A DNA stretch of 64,000 nucleotides from Brevinema_A sp051649605 (GTDB lineage: Bacteria; Spirochaetota; Brevinematia; Brevinematales; Brevinemataceae): contig JBOFHK010000006.1 in NCBI GenBank assembly GCA_051649605.1, positions 1-64,000 of the forward strand, written 5' to 3'. A program made the translations under genes and the position numbers. Positions 27,140 to 35,971 of this stretch are shown here, one piece after another. How positions within the stretch are numbered: the stretch's first letter is position 1; every line of letters begins with the position of its first letter. The notes under the pieces are model-generated. The model was given only the letters and a program-made list of their open reading frames with translations. It did no database searches and had not been told where the DNA came from.

Positions 27140-27538
27140 ATGAAAAAAGATACTCGTATTTATGCTACAGGTCGTCGTAAGACCAGTGTTGCTCGTATAT
27201 TTCTTTCTCCTAATGGGAAAGGATCGTTTACTGTAAACAAAAAAGAATGTACCGAATACTTTCCAGCATTTTTTAGAGCACAAATTTTTGAAATTTTTGA
27301 CCTCACTCAAACTCAAAACCAATTTGACATTTTTTGTACCGTAAAAGGTGGAGGTGTTAATGGACAAGCAGAGGCTATTCGTCATGGTATTGCGAGAGCC
27401 TTAAATGATTTGGATAAAGACAAGTATCGTCCTATTCTAAAAACCAAAGGATTTCTTACAAGAGATGATCGAATGGTTGAACGTAAAAAATACGGTCTCC
27501 GTAAATCACGTAAAAAAGAACAATACTCAAAAAGATAA
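27140..27538 (+). CDS. rpsI: 30S ribosomal protein S9
   Basis: Small-subunit protein of 132 residues ending in the conserved K-K-Y-G-L-R-K-S-R-K-K-E-Q-Y-S-K-R tail that reaches the P-site tRNA. The N-terminus A-T-G-R-R-K-T-S-V-A-R and the G-G-G-V-N-G-Q-A-E-A-I-R-H-G-I-A-R-A-L motif are typical. Its ribosome-binding site aaggagaaaa overlaps the end of rplM. A bidirectional terminator follows directly. Confidence 0.97.
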   Translation: MKKDTRIYATGRRKTSVARIFLSPNGKGSFTVNKKECTEYFPAFFRAQIFEIFDLTQTQNQFDIFCTVKGGGVNGQAEAIRHGIARALNDLDKDKYRPILKTKGFLTRDDRMVERKKYGLRKSRKKEQYSKR

Positions 27539-27539
27539 T

Positions 27540-27569
27540 AAAAAAGATACTGTTTCCAGTATCTTTTTT
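27540..27569. terminator. Bidirectional terminator between rpsI and the TPR gene
   Basis: A 13-base stem (aaaaaagatactg / cagtatctttttt) with loop tttc gives T-runs on both strands. It serves rpsI on the plus strand and the converging TPR gene on the minus strand, whose stop codon abuts it. Confidence 0.85.
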
Positions 27570-28800
27570 ATTGCTCCAACGTTTGTCGTTTACTTTGGAG
27601 TTCTCTTTGTAATTCTGATGATAAGCCACGAAGCGTTGTCGTTTCTTCTAAGAATAATTCTCGGTAAGAGTTATTTTCTTCTGCTAATAAGTACAAGGCT
27701 TGGAGACGAATCCGTTGTAGCTCCTCAAGATTGTAAGTTTCTCGTACCTTCAGTGCTTCTGTATAGTAATCATAGGATAACTTATATCTTTTTTGGGTAG
27801 AATATAGATCTCCTAATAACTTAGCCGCTAATTCATAGGTACCCCGTGCAGGAAACTCCTCCATTACTATTTTTAAATCTATAATAGCTTTATTAAGATT
27901 TCTCTCTTGGAGCATATAAATCCCAGCTCTTCGGAGATACACATCAGGTAATAATGAGGAATCTTCTTTAGGGTATTTTCGGATAAAAGTATCTATTTTT
28001 TTTAGTACATCAGAATCAGGTAAAGAACTTAATATCATAATTTCTTGAAAATCACTAAAATACTCAGAAACTCGTGAAGGCGTATTCATCCCATTAAAAC
28101 GCTTAATACGTTTCTGATCTCGTACTTCTAAGGTTGATGTAATAATTGTCCCAATTAAAGCCCCTGTCCCAATTCCTACACTTGACCATGTTACGGTATC
28201 CCAAGTAGCAACTTTACCAACAGAGGATACCAATTCGTCTGTACTACTTGCATTTTGAAATTCTTTAAAGTAACGACTAGCCAATAATCCTCCAGTAATC
28301 GCAAATACCGTTGATAAAATAGTAATTGTGGAAAAAAAAGCAACATAAGGAATATAGGGGCTTTTATACTCTATATTTAGCATATTAGGAGATAAATTGT
28401 GCTTAAATTCATAATGTCCGTAAGGGAGAGATAAAGGATCATCAGTATAAGCATAAATTTTTCCATTTGCAGAAATAGGGGTATTATCTTCTTGGTCAAG
28501 GATCTGGACATCAAAAGAAAATGGTGATAAGGTAGTATGAATACTTTGAATTTTTTGAGAAGAGGGAATTGTATTTGTCGTCGTAAAATAATCAACTTTA
28601 TCAAAAATCATTTTAACAGATTTAGAAAAGTTTGTTAATTTAAGCGGGGTTTTGCCTATCATACGAGTTCGCCCGTCTCCTTCAAGAATGCGAATAGTCG
28701 CCCCTGTCGGAGAGGAAGAAAGAAATAAATAAGAAGCATAACAAAAAGAAATCGGTAAAACCGATATTCCCAATGAAAGTATAACTAAACGTTTAAACAT
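27568..28800 (-). CDS. Exported PEGA/TPR-like protein of unknown function
   Basis: The 410-residue protein begins with a signal peptide (about 1-23). Residues 25-75 resemble a PEGA surface domain (S-S-P-T-G-A-T-I-R-I, then G-K-T-P-L-K-L). Hydrophobic segments lie near 155-178 and 205-225. The C-terminal 150 residues are helical with TPR-like repeats (A-G-I-Y-M-L-Q-E-R-N-L-N-K-A-I-I-D-L). It is the last gene of the operon after the ftsL-like gene, 10 bases downstream. That position suggests an envelope role, but I do not recognise a characterised relative. Confidence 0.7.
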   Translation of the reverse strand: MFKRLVILSLGISVLPISFCYASYLFLSSSPTGATIRILEGDGRTRMIGKTPLKLTNFSKSVKMIFDKVDYFTTTNTIPSSQKIQSIHTTLSPFSFDVQILDQEDNTPISANGKIYAYTDDPLSLPYGHYEFKHNLSPNMLNIEYKSPYIPYVAFFSTITILSTVFAITGGLLASRYFKEFQNASSTDELVSSVGKVATWDTVTWSSVGIGTGALIGTIITSTLEVRDQKRIKRFNGMNTPSRVSEYFSDFQEIMILSSLPDSDVLKKIDTFIRKYPKEDSSLLPDVYLRRAGIYMLQERNLNKAIIDLKIVMEEFPARGTYELAAKLLGDLYSTQKRYKLSYDYYTEALKVRETYNLEELQRIRLQALYLLAEENNSYRELFLEETTTLRGLSSELQRELQSKRQTLEQ

Positions 28801-28810
28801 ATGATTCCTG

Positions 28811-29059
28811 CTATTCTATAATGATAACATCTTTAGGAGAAAGTTTTGTTCCCATTTTTTCTGCTTGTTTGATCAATCGAACTCTTTCTTTATTGATTAA
28901 AGCACTAAGCTCTTGCTTATGAGCGTTCATTACTTCTAACTGTTGAGTAAGCTTTATAATCTCTCTCATTTTGTCTCGTGATTCTATTCTCTGCTCTGTA
29001 AATAATAGTCCATAAAATAACAGGACGACTAAAATAAATAAAAATTTAAATACTGGCAT
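28811..29059 (-). CDS. ftsL: FtsL-like small cell-division protein
   Basis: An 82-residue protein with one N-terminal membrane helix (about residues 3-20) and a coiled-coil rest (L-T-Q-L-E-V-M-N-A-H-K-Q-E-L), the architecture of FtsL. The assignment rests on this shape and on its place right after rsmH, the usual dcw-cluster position; FtsL sequences are poorly conserved. I start it at ATG 29059, with agaggagagaag directly upstream, overlapping the end of rsmH by 14 bases. A longer frame from 29092 has no ribosome-binding site. Confidence 0.7.
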   Translation of the reverse strand: MPVFKFLFILVVLLFYGLLFTEQRIESRDKMREIIKLTQQLEVMNAHKQELSALINKERVRLIKQAEKMGTKLSPKDVIIIE

Positions 29060-29915
29060 CTTCTCTCCTCTGAAATACTCTAAGTTTGGCACTTCTAGCA
29101 GCAGGATTTTGTGCTATTTCTTCTCGAGAAGGTACAATAGGTTTTGGAGTAATAATAACCCCCTCTCTCATATGTGCTTTAAAAGATTTTTTTACAAGCC
29201 TATCTTCTAAAGAATGAAAGCTAAGAATACAAAGTACCCCTCTAGGAGCCAAATGAAAAATAATATCCTTCAACATATTTTCGACAATTTCTAATTCTTC
29301 ATTAACAAATATACGTAATGCCTGAAATATTTTTGTTGCTGGGTGAACTTTCCCATACCGACCAATGCTTTTTAATAAAAAATCGGACAATTCTTTTGCC
29401 GAAAAAAACGGTCGTTGTCGGACAATTTCTCGAGCAAAACGCCTAGAAAAGCGTTCTTCTCCATAATAATAAAAAATATCCGCTAAATCATTTTCTGAAA
29501 AAGTATTAATCACTTGCTCCGCAGAAAGAACTCCATTTTCTGATAATCTCATATCCAAAGTATCATCATCAAAAGAAAAACCCCGCCCTGCTCCTTTAAA
29601 ATGAAACATCGAGACGCCCATATCAATCAATATCGCATCAAAAAGAGGAAATGCGTGTTGTATCCGAATATCGGTGAGGTGATCATACGTATCACATACA
29701 TAAGTAACATGGGTAAATTCTTTCATCCGATCACGAGCTTTCTCTAAAATCAACCGATCCCGGTCCAAACAGAGTATTTGCCCTTTAGGATTATATTTTG
29801 CTAATAAAGAAGCATGCCCTCCTTCCCCTGTCGTCAGATCGGCAATCACACTTGTTGAAGTAAGAGAAAAATAGTTGATAATTGTATTCACTAAGATTGG
29901 CGTATGGTAAATCAT
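29046..29915 (-). CDS. rsmH: 16S rRNA (cytosine1402-N4)-methyltransferase
   Basis: SAM-dependent enzyme that methylates C1402 of 16S rRNA in the P site; formerly mraW. 289 residues. The N-terminus H-T-P-I-L-V-N-T-I, the SAM loop T-T-G-E-G-G-H-A-S, the D-M-G-V-S block, and C-I-L-S-F-H-S-L-E-D-R-L-V-K are all diagnostic. It overlaps the SpoIIE-type gene by 4 bases (ATGA) upstream and the ftsL-like gene downstream. This partial dcw cluster lacks mraZ and the murein ligase genes. Confidence 0.96.
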   Translation of the reverse strand: MIYHTPILVNTIINYFSLTSTSVIADLTTGEGGHASLLAKYNPKGQILCLDRDRLILEKARDRMKEFTHVTYVCDTYDHLTDIRIQHAFPLFDAILIDMGVSMFHFKGAGRGFSFDDDTLDMRLSENGVLSAEQVINTFSENDLADIFYYYGEERFSRRFAREIVRQRPFFSAKELSDFLLKSIGRYGKVHPATKIFQALRIFVNEELEIVENMLKDIIFHLAPRGVLCILSFHSLEDRLVKKSFKAHMREGVIITPKPIVPSREEIAQNPAARSAKLRVFQRREDASI

Positions 29916-32356
29916 GAAGAAAACTCTCCCTTAATTTTTAAGAATATTGTCATTTCATTACCTTTATGATTGAATTTTACACGATCTGCCAGTGTGCGAA
30001 TCATGGTAATACCACGTCCAAAGTCTTTTAAGATATTTTCTGTAGAGAAAGGGTCAGCAATATTATTATAATTAAAGCCTGATCCTTCATCTCTTACACG
30101 AATAACAATTAAAGAGCCAGCAATCCGAAATTCTATATAAACTTTTTTTTGAGTATTATATTTATTCCCATGAGCAACCGCATTCAGTAGGGCTTCATAA
30201 AAACATGTACGAAGTTTCCAGTACATCGCCGAATTTAATTCTGCAATTTTATGGATATAAGAACAAATTTGATCGATAACCATATCTACCGCTAACAGCG
30301 ATGAAGAAATATAAAGGTGATGTTTATTGGTACAGGAACGATCAATACTAACTAACATCATACTAACATCATCCTCAGGGAGAGAAGTATTTCGATGAAC
30401 AAATGCAGCGTATATATTATCTAATAAAACTTTATCATTCACTGCTTTATTTGTTTGGATAACATGACGCATCTCTAATAGTTTTTCTTTCATTGTGCCT
30501 AAAATATACTGAAGGATACCATCTGTATAAAGAATCATCTTACATTTTTCAGGGAGTTGAATCGTATAAACAAGATCCTCAAAAGAGACATTAAGAAGCC
30601 CCCCTAAAGGATATCCCATACCCTCTAAAATCTTAACTTCATTTTTATCCATATCATAGATCAAAGGGAAAGGGTGTCCACTATTGATATATTGGAAAGT
30701 ATTTTCTTGAAAATCAATAACACCATAAAATAAGGTTACAAAACTCCCTTCTGGAAGAATTTCTGCTAAATAAGTATTAAAATAAGACATGACTTTAGGA
30801 ATACTCCCTGCATCACTTGGTACAAATTCAATAAGGATTTTTAAGGCTGCCGTAATCAACGAGGCCGAAATTCCATGCCCAGAAACATCAGCAATCAAAA
30901 TACCCATTTGATCATTCGGGAGAGGGATTACAGTAAAGAAATCACCACTCAGCTGGTAAGCAGGTTTATATAATGTATTAACATAGACACCAGGGCGATA
31001 GATTGTTGGGAGGGTCAGAATATGTTCCTGAATACTTCGAGCGGTATTTAATTCTTCATAAAGTATTTGAGTTTCTTTATCAAGGTAAGCCATATTATCG
31101 TGATAAATCGTATTATCTTCTAAGATAACCTCAATAATCGTCTTATCACCAAAAACAATCCCCTTCAAGCGTACTTGAAATTCTTCATCGTTATCTATCC
31201 CCGTAAGCATCGTAGATTGTTCCTGTCCTAATAAAATTTGATGGACAATTTGTTGATAAGATTCTTCTGAAATATCAAATAATTCAAAAATATTTTTCTG
31301 GGTTGCTTCTCTTACTTTATAAACATCAAGGCTTTTCATAAAGGCTTCATTACTATATAAAATCACCCCTTCTTGAGTGAACATCGCAGCTCCCACAATA
31401 GAACTACCAGAAGTAAAACGTTTTAAAGTGTTGGATTCACCTAACAATTCTCGTTTGAATTCCATCTGCTCATCGTAGAACACAAGAAAACATTTCGTTA
31501 CTAAAAAATTTTTATTATTAATCGGAAAACCCTCTAAACGGATTCGTCTTCCCTGTAACATAAAAGACTGTCCAATTCGTTTTCCATCTAGGAGCATTAA
31601 AAATATTTCTCTACTAATAAATTCCACAAAATTTGGAACATCTCCCTGAAACATTTGATATAAAGCGTCATTGCCAAAATCTAATTCCCCAAGTGGATTA
31701 CAAAGTGCCATCGCATAGGGAGAATCCCAAACTGTTTCTTTAAGAACTTTAAAAACACCTCGATGCCCCGAGGCTGCTTCTCCTAAAAAAGTAAAGATCA
31801 GTAATGTATCATTAACAGATCTAATCTGTTCCTGTAAAAGCAGTGTCCAAGTTGTCGATGGTAGAATATACACTAGGATCAGTAGACGTTTATTAAAAAA
31901 AGGAATACTATAAGAATAGGCATAACAGTCTAGTTCTTTATTTTCTGCAGGACAAAATTCATGCCCTACCCCAATATGATATACATTATATAGTGATTGT
32001 TGGACATAGTATTCTAAGATTTTTTTTTCTTCTTTTACGATTCCTACAGTACGAGAAGGAAAAGTAAGGACATTATTGTGGGTCAAAATAAAGATTCGAT
32101 AATCTTTAATTTCTTTAATATAAGACAAAATATTTTTTCTCAAAGACTCAATACTATCTGCAGCAAGAATTTGATGGAAAATATTACTAGCAAAAGAAAA
32201 AGAGTGTGGATTATGATGTTTTGGTAGGTATTTTGAAATTCCAAAAAATAAAGCACAATAAAGAATCCCAACAATAAACCCTACCACGATTAGATATTGA
32301 TAAAAAATAGTGAGAAAAAACAGAACTCCTATCAATACAACAATAAGAATCAACAT
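29912..32356 (-). CDS. SpoIIE-type PP2C phosphatase with PAS and C-terminal anti-sigma-like HATPase
   Basis: The 814-residue protein starts with two membrane helices (about 1-45). Sensory and PAS-like regions follow to about residue 430. The PP2C/SpoIIE phosphatase spans about 460-680, with L-S-G-D-F-F, I-A-D-V-S-G-H-G-I-S-A, and Y-T-D-G-I. The last 125 residues are an RsbW/SpoIIAB-like HATPase (E-A-L-L-N-A-V-A-H-G-N, then D-E-G-S-G-F and G-R-G-I). So phosphatase and putative kinase/anti-sigma module are in one chain. Seven bases upstream lies a STAS gene, the expected substrate. Together they form a partner-switching module; the output is unknown. Confidence 0.88.
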   Translation of the reverse strand: MLILIVVLIGVLFFLTIFYQYLIVVGFIVGILYCALFFGISKYLPKHHNPHSFSFASNIFHQILAADSIESLRKNILSYIKEIKDYRIFILTHNNVLTFPSRTVGIVKEEKKILEYYVQQSLYNVYHIGVGHEFCPAENKELDCYAYSYSIPFFNKRLLILVYILPSTTWTLLLQEQIRSVNDTLLIFTFLGEAASGHRGVFKVLKETVWDSPYAMALCNPLGELDFGNDALYQMFQGDVPNFVEFISREIFLMLLDGKRIGQSFMLQGRRIRLEGFPINNKNFLVTKCFLVFYDEQMEFKRELLGESNTLKRFTSGSSIVGAAMFTQEGVILYSNEAFMKSLDVYKVREATQKNIFELFDISEESYQQIVHQILLGQEQSTMLTGIDNDEEFQVRLKGIVFGDKTIIEVILEDNTIYHDNMAYLDKETQILYEELNTARSIQEHILTLPTIYRPGVYVNTLYKPAYQLSGDFFTVIPLPNDQMGILIADVSGHGISASLITAALKILIEFVPSDAGSIPKVMSYFNTYLAEILPEGSFVTLFYGVIDFQENTFQYINSGHPFPLIYDMDKNEVKILEGMGYPLGGLLNVSFEDLVYTIQLPEKCKMILYTDGILQYILGTMKEKLLEMRHVIQTNKAVNDKVLLDNIYAAFVHRNTSLPEDDVSMMLVSIDRSCTNKHHLYISSSLLAVDMVIDQICSYIHKIAELNSAMYWKLRTCFYEALLNAVAHGNKYNTQKKVYIEFRIAGSLIVIRVRDEGSGFNYNNIADPFSTENILKDFGRGITMIRTLADRVKFNHKGNEMTIFLKIKGEFSS

Positions 32357-32363
32357 TACTGTA

Positions 32364-32690
32364 TTAATCTAATTCATCTAAGGTATCACAAATAAAAAGA
32401 AATTCCTGAAGTTTAAATGCAATAAACAAATCTTTCATTTCTGTATGAAGATTAACAACAGCAATTTTACCGCCAAGATCGGTAATCCTTTTATAAGCTA
32501 AAAGGAATTTTCCGATACCAGAACTCCCTATAAAATGCATATCTGTACAATCAATCGCAATGAATTTTTCCCCTTTATCCATTAAGTCATAAATAACTTG
32601 TTTAAATTCATTAGCAATAGGATCATTTACTAGATTTTCTTCTACTCGAATTACATAGTATTGTCCATGACGAGAACTTGTATATTTCAC
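32364..32690 (-). CDS. STAS-domain anti-sigma factor antagonist
   Basis: A 108-residue single-domain protein of the SpoIIAA/RsbV type. The phosphorylation segment is D-M-H-F-I-G-S-S-G-I-G, with the conserved Ser. Starts at GTG 32690, with aaggag 10 bases upstream, under its own promoter. It precedes the PP2C-HATPase gene by 7 bases, so the likely cycle is phosphorylation by the HATPase domain and dephosphorylation by the PP2C domain. In spirochaetes and other diderms such switches often control surface or stress functions; the target is not visible here. Confidence 0.9.
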   Translation of the reverse strand: MKYTSSRHGQYYVIRVEENLVNDPIANEFKQVIYDLMDKGEKFIAIDCTDMHFIGSSGIGKFLLAYKRITDLGGKIAVVNLHTEMKDLFIAFKLQEFLFICDTLDELD

Positions 32691-32720
32691 AATGGACTCC
32701 TTAATTGTATAATAATATAT

Positions 32721-32749
32721 ATTATATAAGGATCTGTATAAAAAGTCAA
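32721..32749 (-). promoter_or_regulatory. Internal promoter before STAS-SpoIIE-rsmH
   Basis: TTGACT, 17-base spacer, TATAAT on the minus strand, just after the xer stop codon. It allows the switch and the cell-division genes to be transcribed independently of the unknown envelope genes upstream. The 10-base string ggactcctta occurs both at the STAS ribosome-binding site and just after xer. Confidence 0.75.
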
Positions 32750-32759
32750 GGACTCCTTA

Positions 32760-33644
32760 TTATTTTGCATGGGGATGAAACTGGAGATATTTTTGTTGTA
32801 AACTTGAAATAGAGATTTTGGTATAACGCTGAGTAACAGAAAGATTGGCATGTCCTAGTAGTTCTTGTATACAGCGAAGATTCGCTTGATTATCAAGTAA
32901 ATGAGATGCAAAAGTATACCGAAATGCGTGGGGGTGAAAGTTTTTAGAAAGACTTTGGGTATATTTCCGCACAATTTTTCGAATCATTGATGTCGTCAGT
33001 CTACGTCCATTATTTGATAAAAAAACCGTATCATCAATCCCTTGATCAAGATTTTTCCTTTCTTCAAACCATAATTCTAAATCACGCTGAATCGGAGGAA
33101 TAATAGGAACCAAACGCATTTTGCCTCCTTTTCCTAAAATTTTTATCACATTTTGTTTAAAAAATACCTGTTCGCATTTTAAAGAACATAATTCTTCAGA
33201 GCGAATACCAGTTGCATACATAATTTTGAGTATGCATTGATTCCTTCTCTCTAGAATAGTTGATGAAGGAATATCTTGTAGTAAATGGGTCATTTCATTG
33301 ACACTTAATGTTGTAGGGATAACTGTAGGACACTTGGGACTGGAAAATAACACGAACACATTACTATCAATAACATTTTCTGTCATCAGATAATGAAAAA
33401 AATTTCTTAAAACACTAAGCTTACGAGAAACTGTTCGAGGGGAAAGATGTTGCTTACTATCAAACCATGAAGAAATTATTTGGGGGCTTAATTCTTTCCA
33501 AGAATAATGGTAAGTATCTAAAAAGCTAATAAATTCATCAATATCTTTCATATACGCCACTAGCGTATTTTTAGAATATTGTCGATAATGCTCCAAATAG
33601 TTAAGAAAATAATCTCTATACTGTATAAGGGACTCCATATACAC
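32760..33644 (-). CDS. Tyrosine recombinase, XerC/XerD type
   Basis: A 294-residue site-specific recombinase. The N-terminal SAM-like DNA-binding domain covers about 1-95. The catalytic set is visible: Arg in A-T-G-I-R-S-E-E-L (about 145), Lys in G-K-G-G-K-M-R, H-A-F-R (about 238), His in L-G-H-A-N-L, and Tyr in T-Q-R-Y. Size and full motif set fit the chromosome-dimer-resolution enzymes rather than a mobile-element integrase. No second xer gene or dif site is evident nearby. Five bases separate it from the upstream secreted protein gene. Naming XerC or XerD needs a tree. Confidence 0.9.
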   Translation of the reverse strand: MYMESLIQYRDYFLNYLEHYRQYSKNTLVAYMKDIDEFISFLDTYHYSWKELSPQIISSWFDSKQHLSPRTVSRKLSVLRNFFHYLMTENVIDSNVFVLFSSPKCPTVIPTTLSVNEMTHLLQDIPSSTILERRNQCILKIMYATGIRSEELCSLKCEQVFFKQNVIKILGKGGKMRLVPIIPPIQRDLELWFEERKNLDQGIDDTVFLSNNGRRLTTSMIRKIVRKYTQSLSKNFHPHAFRYTFASHLLDNQANLRCIQELLGHANLSVTQRYTKISISSLQQKYLQFHPHAK

Positions 33645-33649
33645 CTTCT

Positions 33650-34396
33650 CTAAGGAATAATATAAAATGATTTAATTAATTCTACAGGGCTAGAACGTAA
33701 ATTTTCAGCACGAAGCCAGACATAGTAACGCTTATCTTCTAAATAATCAAACAGTAGTTCCTGAAGATCCATATAAAAGGTATACGTTCCCCGATTTAAT
33801 ACCTTGTTTAGTATTAACGATTTACAAATATCACCGTTACGATTATAAATCAAAAGACTAACTTTTGCCGATTCTTTTAAGGAAGCAGTAATTTCTAAGT
33901 TTTCTTGAGAAACTCGCAGTGTCGTGGTATTGAGAATCAAATCTTCTGCTTGGATAATACCTCGTTTTACCATACCCATCCCTGCTGATCTCAGTTCAAT
34001 ATCTTCCCCATACAACTCAAGAACCAAATAAACCCTATTAAGTGCTATTTGGTCATTGGTAAGCCTGTAAATATCTTGTTCGACAAAATCAAAAGAAAAA
34101 ACTTCTGTGTCTGTAAAGGTATCGTAAATTTTTACACGAACATAAGAAGAAAAATTTTGCTTTTGGAAAGTAACAAAAATATTGGTAAAACTATACTCTT
34201 CTTCTAAAACGATATCTTCGATACGAATACGGTTAATGGTAGCATTAGGATCTACCATAATAGCATTATTGGATTCTACAACTCCTGTTTGATCAGTAAG
34301 TCGTAAACTAGGTAAGTTGTTGATTGACCAAGAAATCGACTTCCCATAATTAGGTACAGTATAACAAAGTAGAAAAATAATAAGATGTTTTATCAC
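33650..34396 (-). CDS. Exported protein of unknown function with C-terminal Ig-like fold
   Basis: A 248-residue protein with a signal peptide (about 1-18, cleavage near Y-G-K-S). It begins at GTG 34396 with gaggag upstream. The region from residue 170 (V-S-L-L-I-Y-N-R-N-G-D-I, then L-N-R-G-T-Y-T-F-Y) resembles the FlgD-type Ig-like domain found in secreted proteins. The rest is beta-rich, with no family I recognise. It is tightly packed between a membrane protein gene (2 bases) and the xer gene (5 bases). Confidence 0.6.
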   Translation of the reverse strand: MIKHLIIFLLCYTVPNYGKSISWSINNLPSLRLTDQTGVVESNNAIMVDPNATINRIRIEDIVLEEEYSFTNIFVTFQKQNFSSYVRVKIYDTFTDTEVFSFDFVEQDIYRLTNDQIALNRVYLVLELYGEDIELRSAGMGMVKRGIIQAEDLILNTTTLRVSQENLEITASLKESAKVSLLIYNRNGDICKSLILNKVLNRGTYTFYMDLQELLFDYLEDKRYYVWLRAENLRSSPVELIKSFYIIP

Positions 34397-34398
34397 AA

Positions 34399-35343
34399 TT
34401 ATTTTTTCTCCTCAATATCTTTTTGAGATCTTTCCACTCCGCTAACAAAACGATCAAGCCACTCTAAATTATCTTCTTTATCATCATTAGGTTGGTGTAG
34501 AAATTTATTATATTCTTTTTTTTGTTTCCCTAATACTAATTTATGATAAATTATACGATCAACAATTATTAAGACTATCCAAAATAAAGGAAACAATAGT
34601 AGAAACAAAAACTGCAAAATAGAACCCATTCCAAAATTTTTCTGATGGATAAAAAATAAAATTAAGGGGGTCTTCAATCCTTCATCAATAGTTTTTTTGT
34701 ACAAAAAATTCTGACGAGTTAAAGTAAATTTTCCATCAGGGTGATTTTTATACCGATCAATAAATTCTTGAGCAGAAGGGGCATTAAGCGGAGAAAAAAT
34801 GCGGGAACGGTAACTAAGATAAATTTTTTGACCAGAACGATCTAACTGATTTTGTAACAAATCTGTATTAAAAGCAAGCTCTATTAGGATCTCTCCCTGC
34901 CTAGTCTTATAGCTATCAATTAAAACAAGAGCTTGAGGAGACACAACTTGATTGTATTTATAAATAACCATGCCATTTTGATAAAGAACAATATCTTCAA
35001 AAAATTTATCATGTTTTAAATAAGTATCAACTAAATATTCTAAATCATTAAAATCCCTATCAATCGCAGATTCTAAAGCATAGTCAGTCGATAAATCATT
35101 TAGAAAATTGTTAATAAGATTCTTGGGGTTGATGAGCAGTGCTTCTTGTTGCCTCTGTACCATTAATTCTACTGGTTCTGATTTTTCTGTAGCCCACATA
35201 TTGGGGATATTATCATAGATTTCTTCAAGCTTTTGATAAAAAGAACTTAGATAAGGTACTACGTTTCGAGGAAAAAAAAATAAAATAGAGACTAATACTA
35301 AAAATAAAAAACAACAATATCTTAATAATTTATACAGATTCAT
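34399..35343 (-). CDS. Membrane protein of unknown function
   Basis: A 314-residue protein with a membrane helix at about 8-26, a ~200-residue likely extracytoplasmic domain, a second helix at about 240-265, and a charged cytoplasmic tail (K-Q-K-K-E-Y-N-K-F onward). The topology resembles a sensor without output domain. It overlaps the upstream gene by 14 bases and is followed by the exported protein after 2 bases. No catalytic motif is visible. Confidence 0.6.
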   Translation of the reverse strand: MNLYKLLRYCCFLFLVLVSILFFFPRNVVPYLSSFYQKLEEIYDNIPNMWATEKSEPVELMVQRQQEALLINPKNLINNFLNDLSTDYALESAIDRDFNDLEYLVDTYLKHDKFFEDIVLYQNGMVIYKYNQVVSPQALVLIDSYKTRQGEILIELAFNTDLLQNQLDRSGQKIYLSYRSRIFSPLNAPSAQEFIDRYKNHPDGKFTLTRQNFLYKKTIDEGLKTPLILFFIHQKNFGMGSILQFLFLLLFPLFWIVLIIVDRIIYHKLVLGKQKKEYNKFLHQPNDDKEDNLEWLDRFVSGVERSQKDIEEKK

Positions 35344-35758
35344 CCCTTACTTCCTCTTTTGTTTTGCCAATAATTACCACAGCGATACAACCCAGTAATA
35401 AAATAATAAGCGCTATAGATCCAATCATAAAAAATAATTTTTTCTCCTTCTCTATAGAAAAATTATCAGAAAGAGAAGAACTTGGTGATTTCATTTTATA
35501 CACAACAATATCTTGAGATTTACGACCCTGATTGATTAGAAAAGCTTGATTAGGTATTTTCATCCCTGACAATCGATAATACTCTGCTATCATTTCATCG
35601 ATTTCTAATTGAGAGATGGAAAGTGCTTCTGTTAATTTTACAATCTCCTGAGACTGAGTAATATTATCTAATATTCCTGATTCCCCAAAAATAAAAACCA
35701 TAACTAACGCAACAATCGCAAAATAAACCGATAACAATACCACTTTGGATTTAACCAT
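35330..35758 (-). CDS. Small membrane protein of unknown function
   Basis: A 142-residue protein with membrane helices at about 7-25 and 108-130 and an extracytoplasmic coil between (S-Q-E-I-V-K-L-T-E-A-L-S). The ribosome-binding site aaaggat precedes the ATG. It is the first gene of the long leftward operon. Its topology mirrors that of the following gene, with which it overlaps by 14 bases, so the two may form a complex. I recognise no family. Confidence 0.55.
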   Translation of the reverse strand: MVKSKVVLLSVYFAIVALVMVFIFGESGILDNITQSQEIVKLTEALSISQLEIDEMIAEYYRLSGMKIPNQAFLINQGRKSQDIVVYKMKSPSSSLSDNFSIEKEKKLFFMIGSIALIILLLGCIAVVIIGKTKEEVRDESV

Positions 35759-35915
35759 AATGTGATCCTTTGGAAATAAATTTTCTCTACTATCTATGGT
35801 ATCGGCATTTCCTTAACAAACTTAAGAATCTCCACTTCTTACTCTATTATTTTTGATCAACAAAATATTAAATATATTAAAGGCTTCCTACAAATAAAAA
35901 ATAATAAAAGAGATA

Positions 35916-35944
35916 TTGCAAAAAGTCTTACCCCATAGTATAAT
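35916..35944 (+). promoter_or_regulatory. Promoter of the EAL-HDOD gene
   Basis: TTGCAA (35916-35921), 17-base spacer, TATAAT (35939-35944), about 27 bases before the start codon. Confidence 0.7.
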
Positions 35945-35971
35945 AGTAAATAAAAGCGAGTGAGGTTTTCC

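Noticed and set aside
27465..27800. Plus-strand frame of 111 codons after rpsI
   Set aside because: It spans a strong terminator and is antisense to the TPR gene; no ribosome-binding site or protein features support it.
32760..33644. Tyrosine recombinase as integrase of a mobile element
   Set aside because: It is embedded in a housekeeping operon with 5-base spacing, has Xer size and motifs, and no attachment-site repeat or cargo genes are near.
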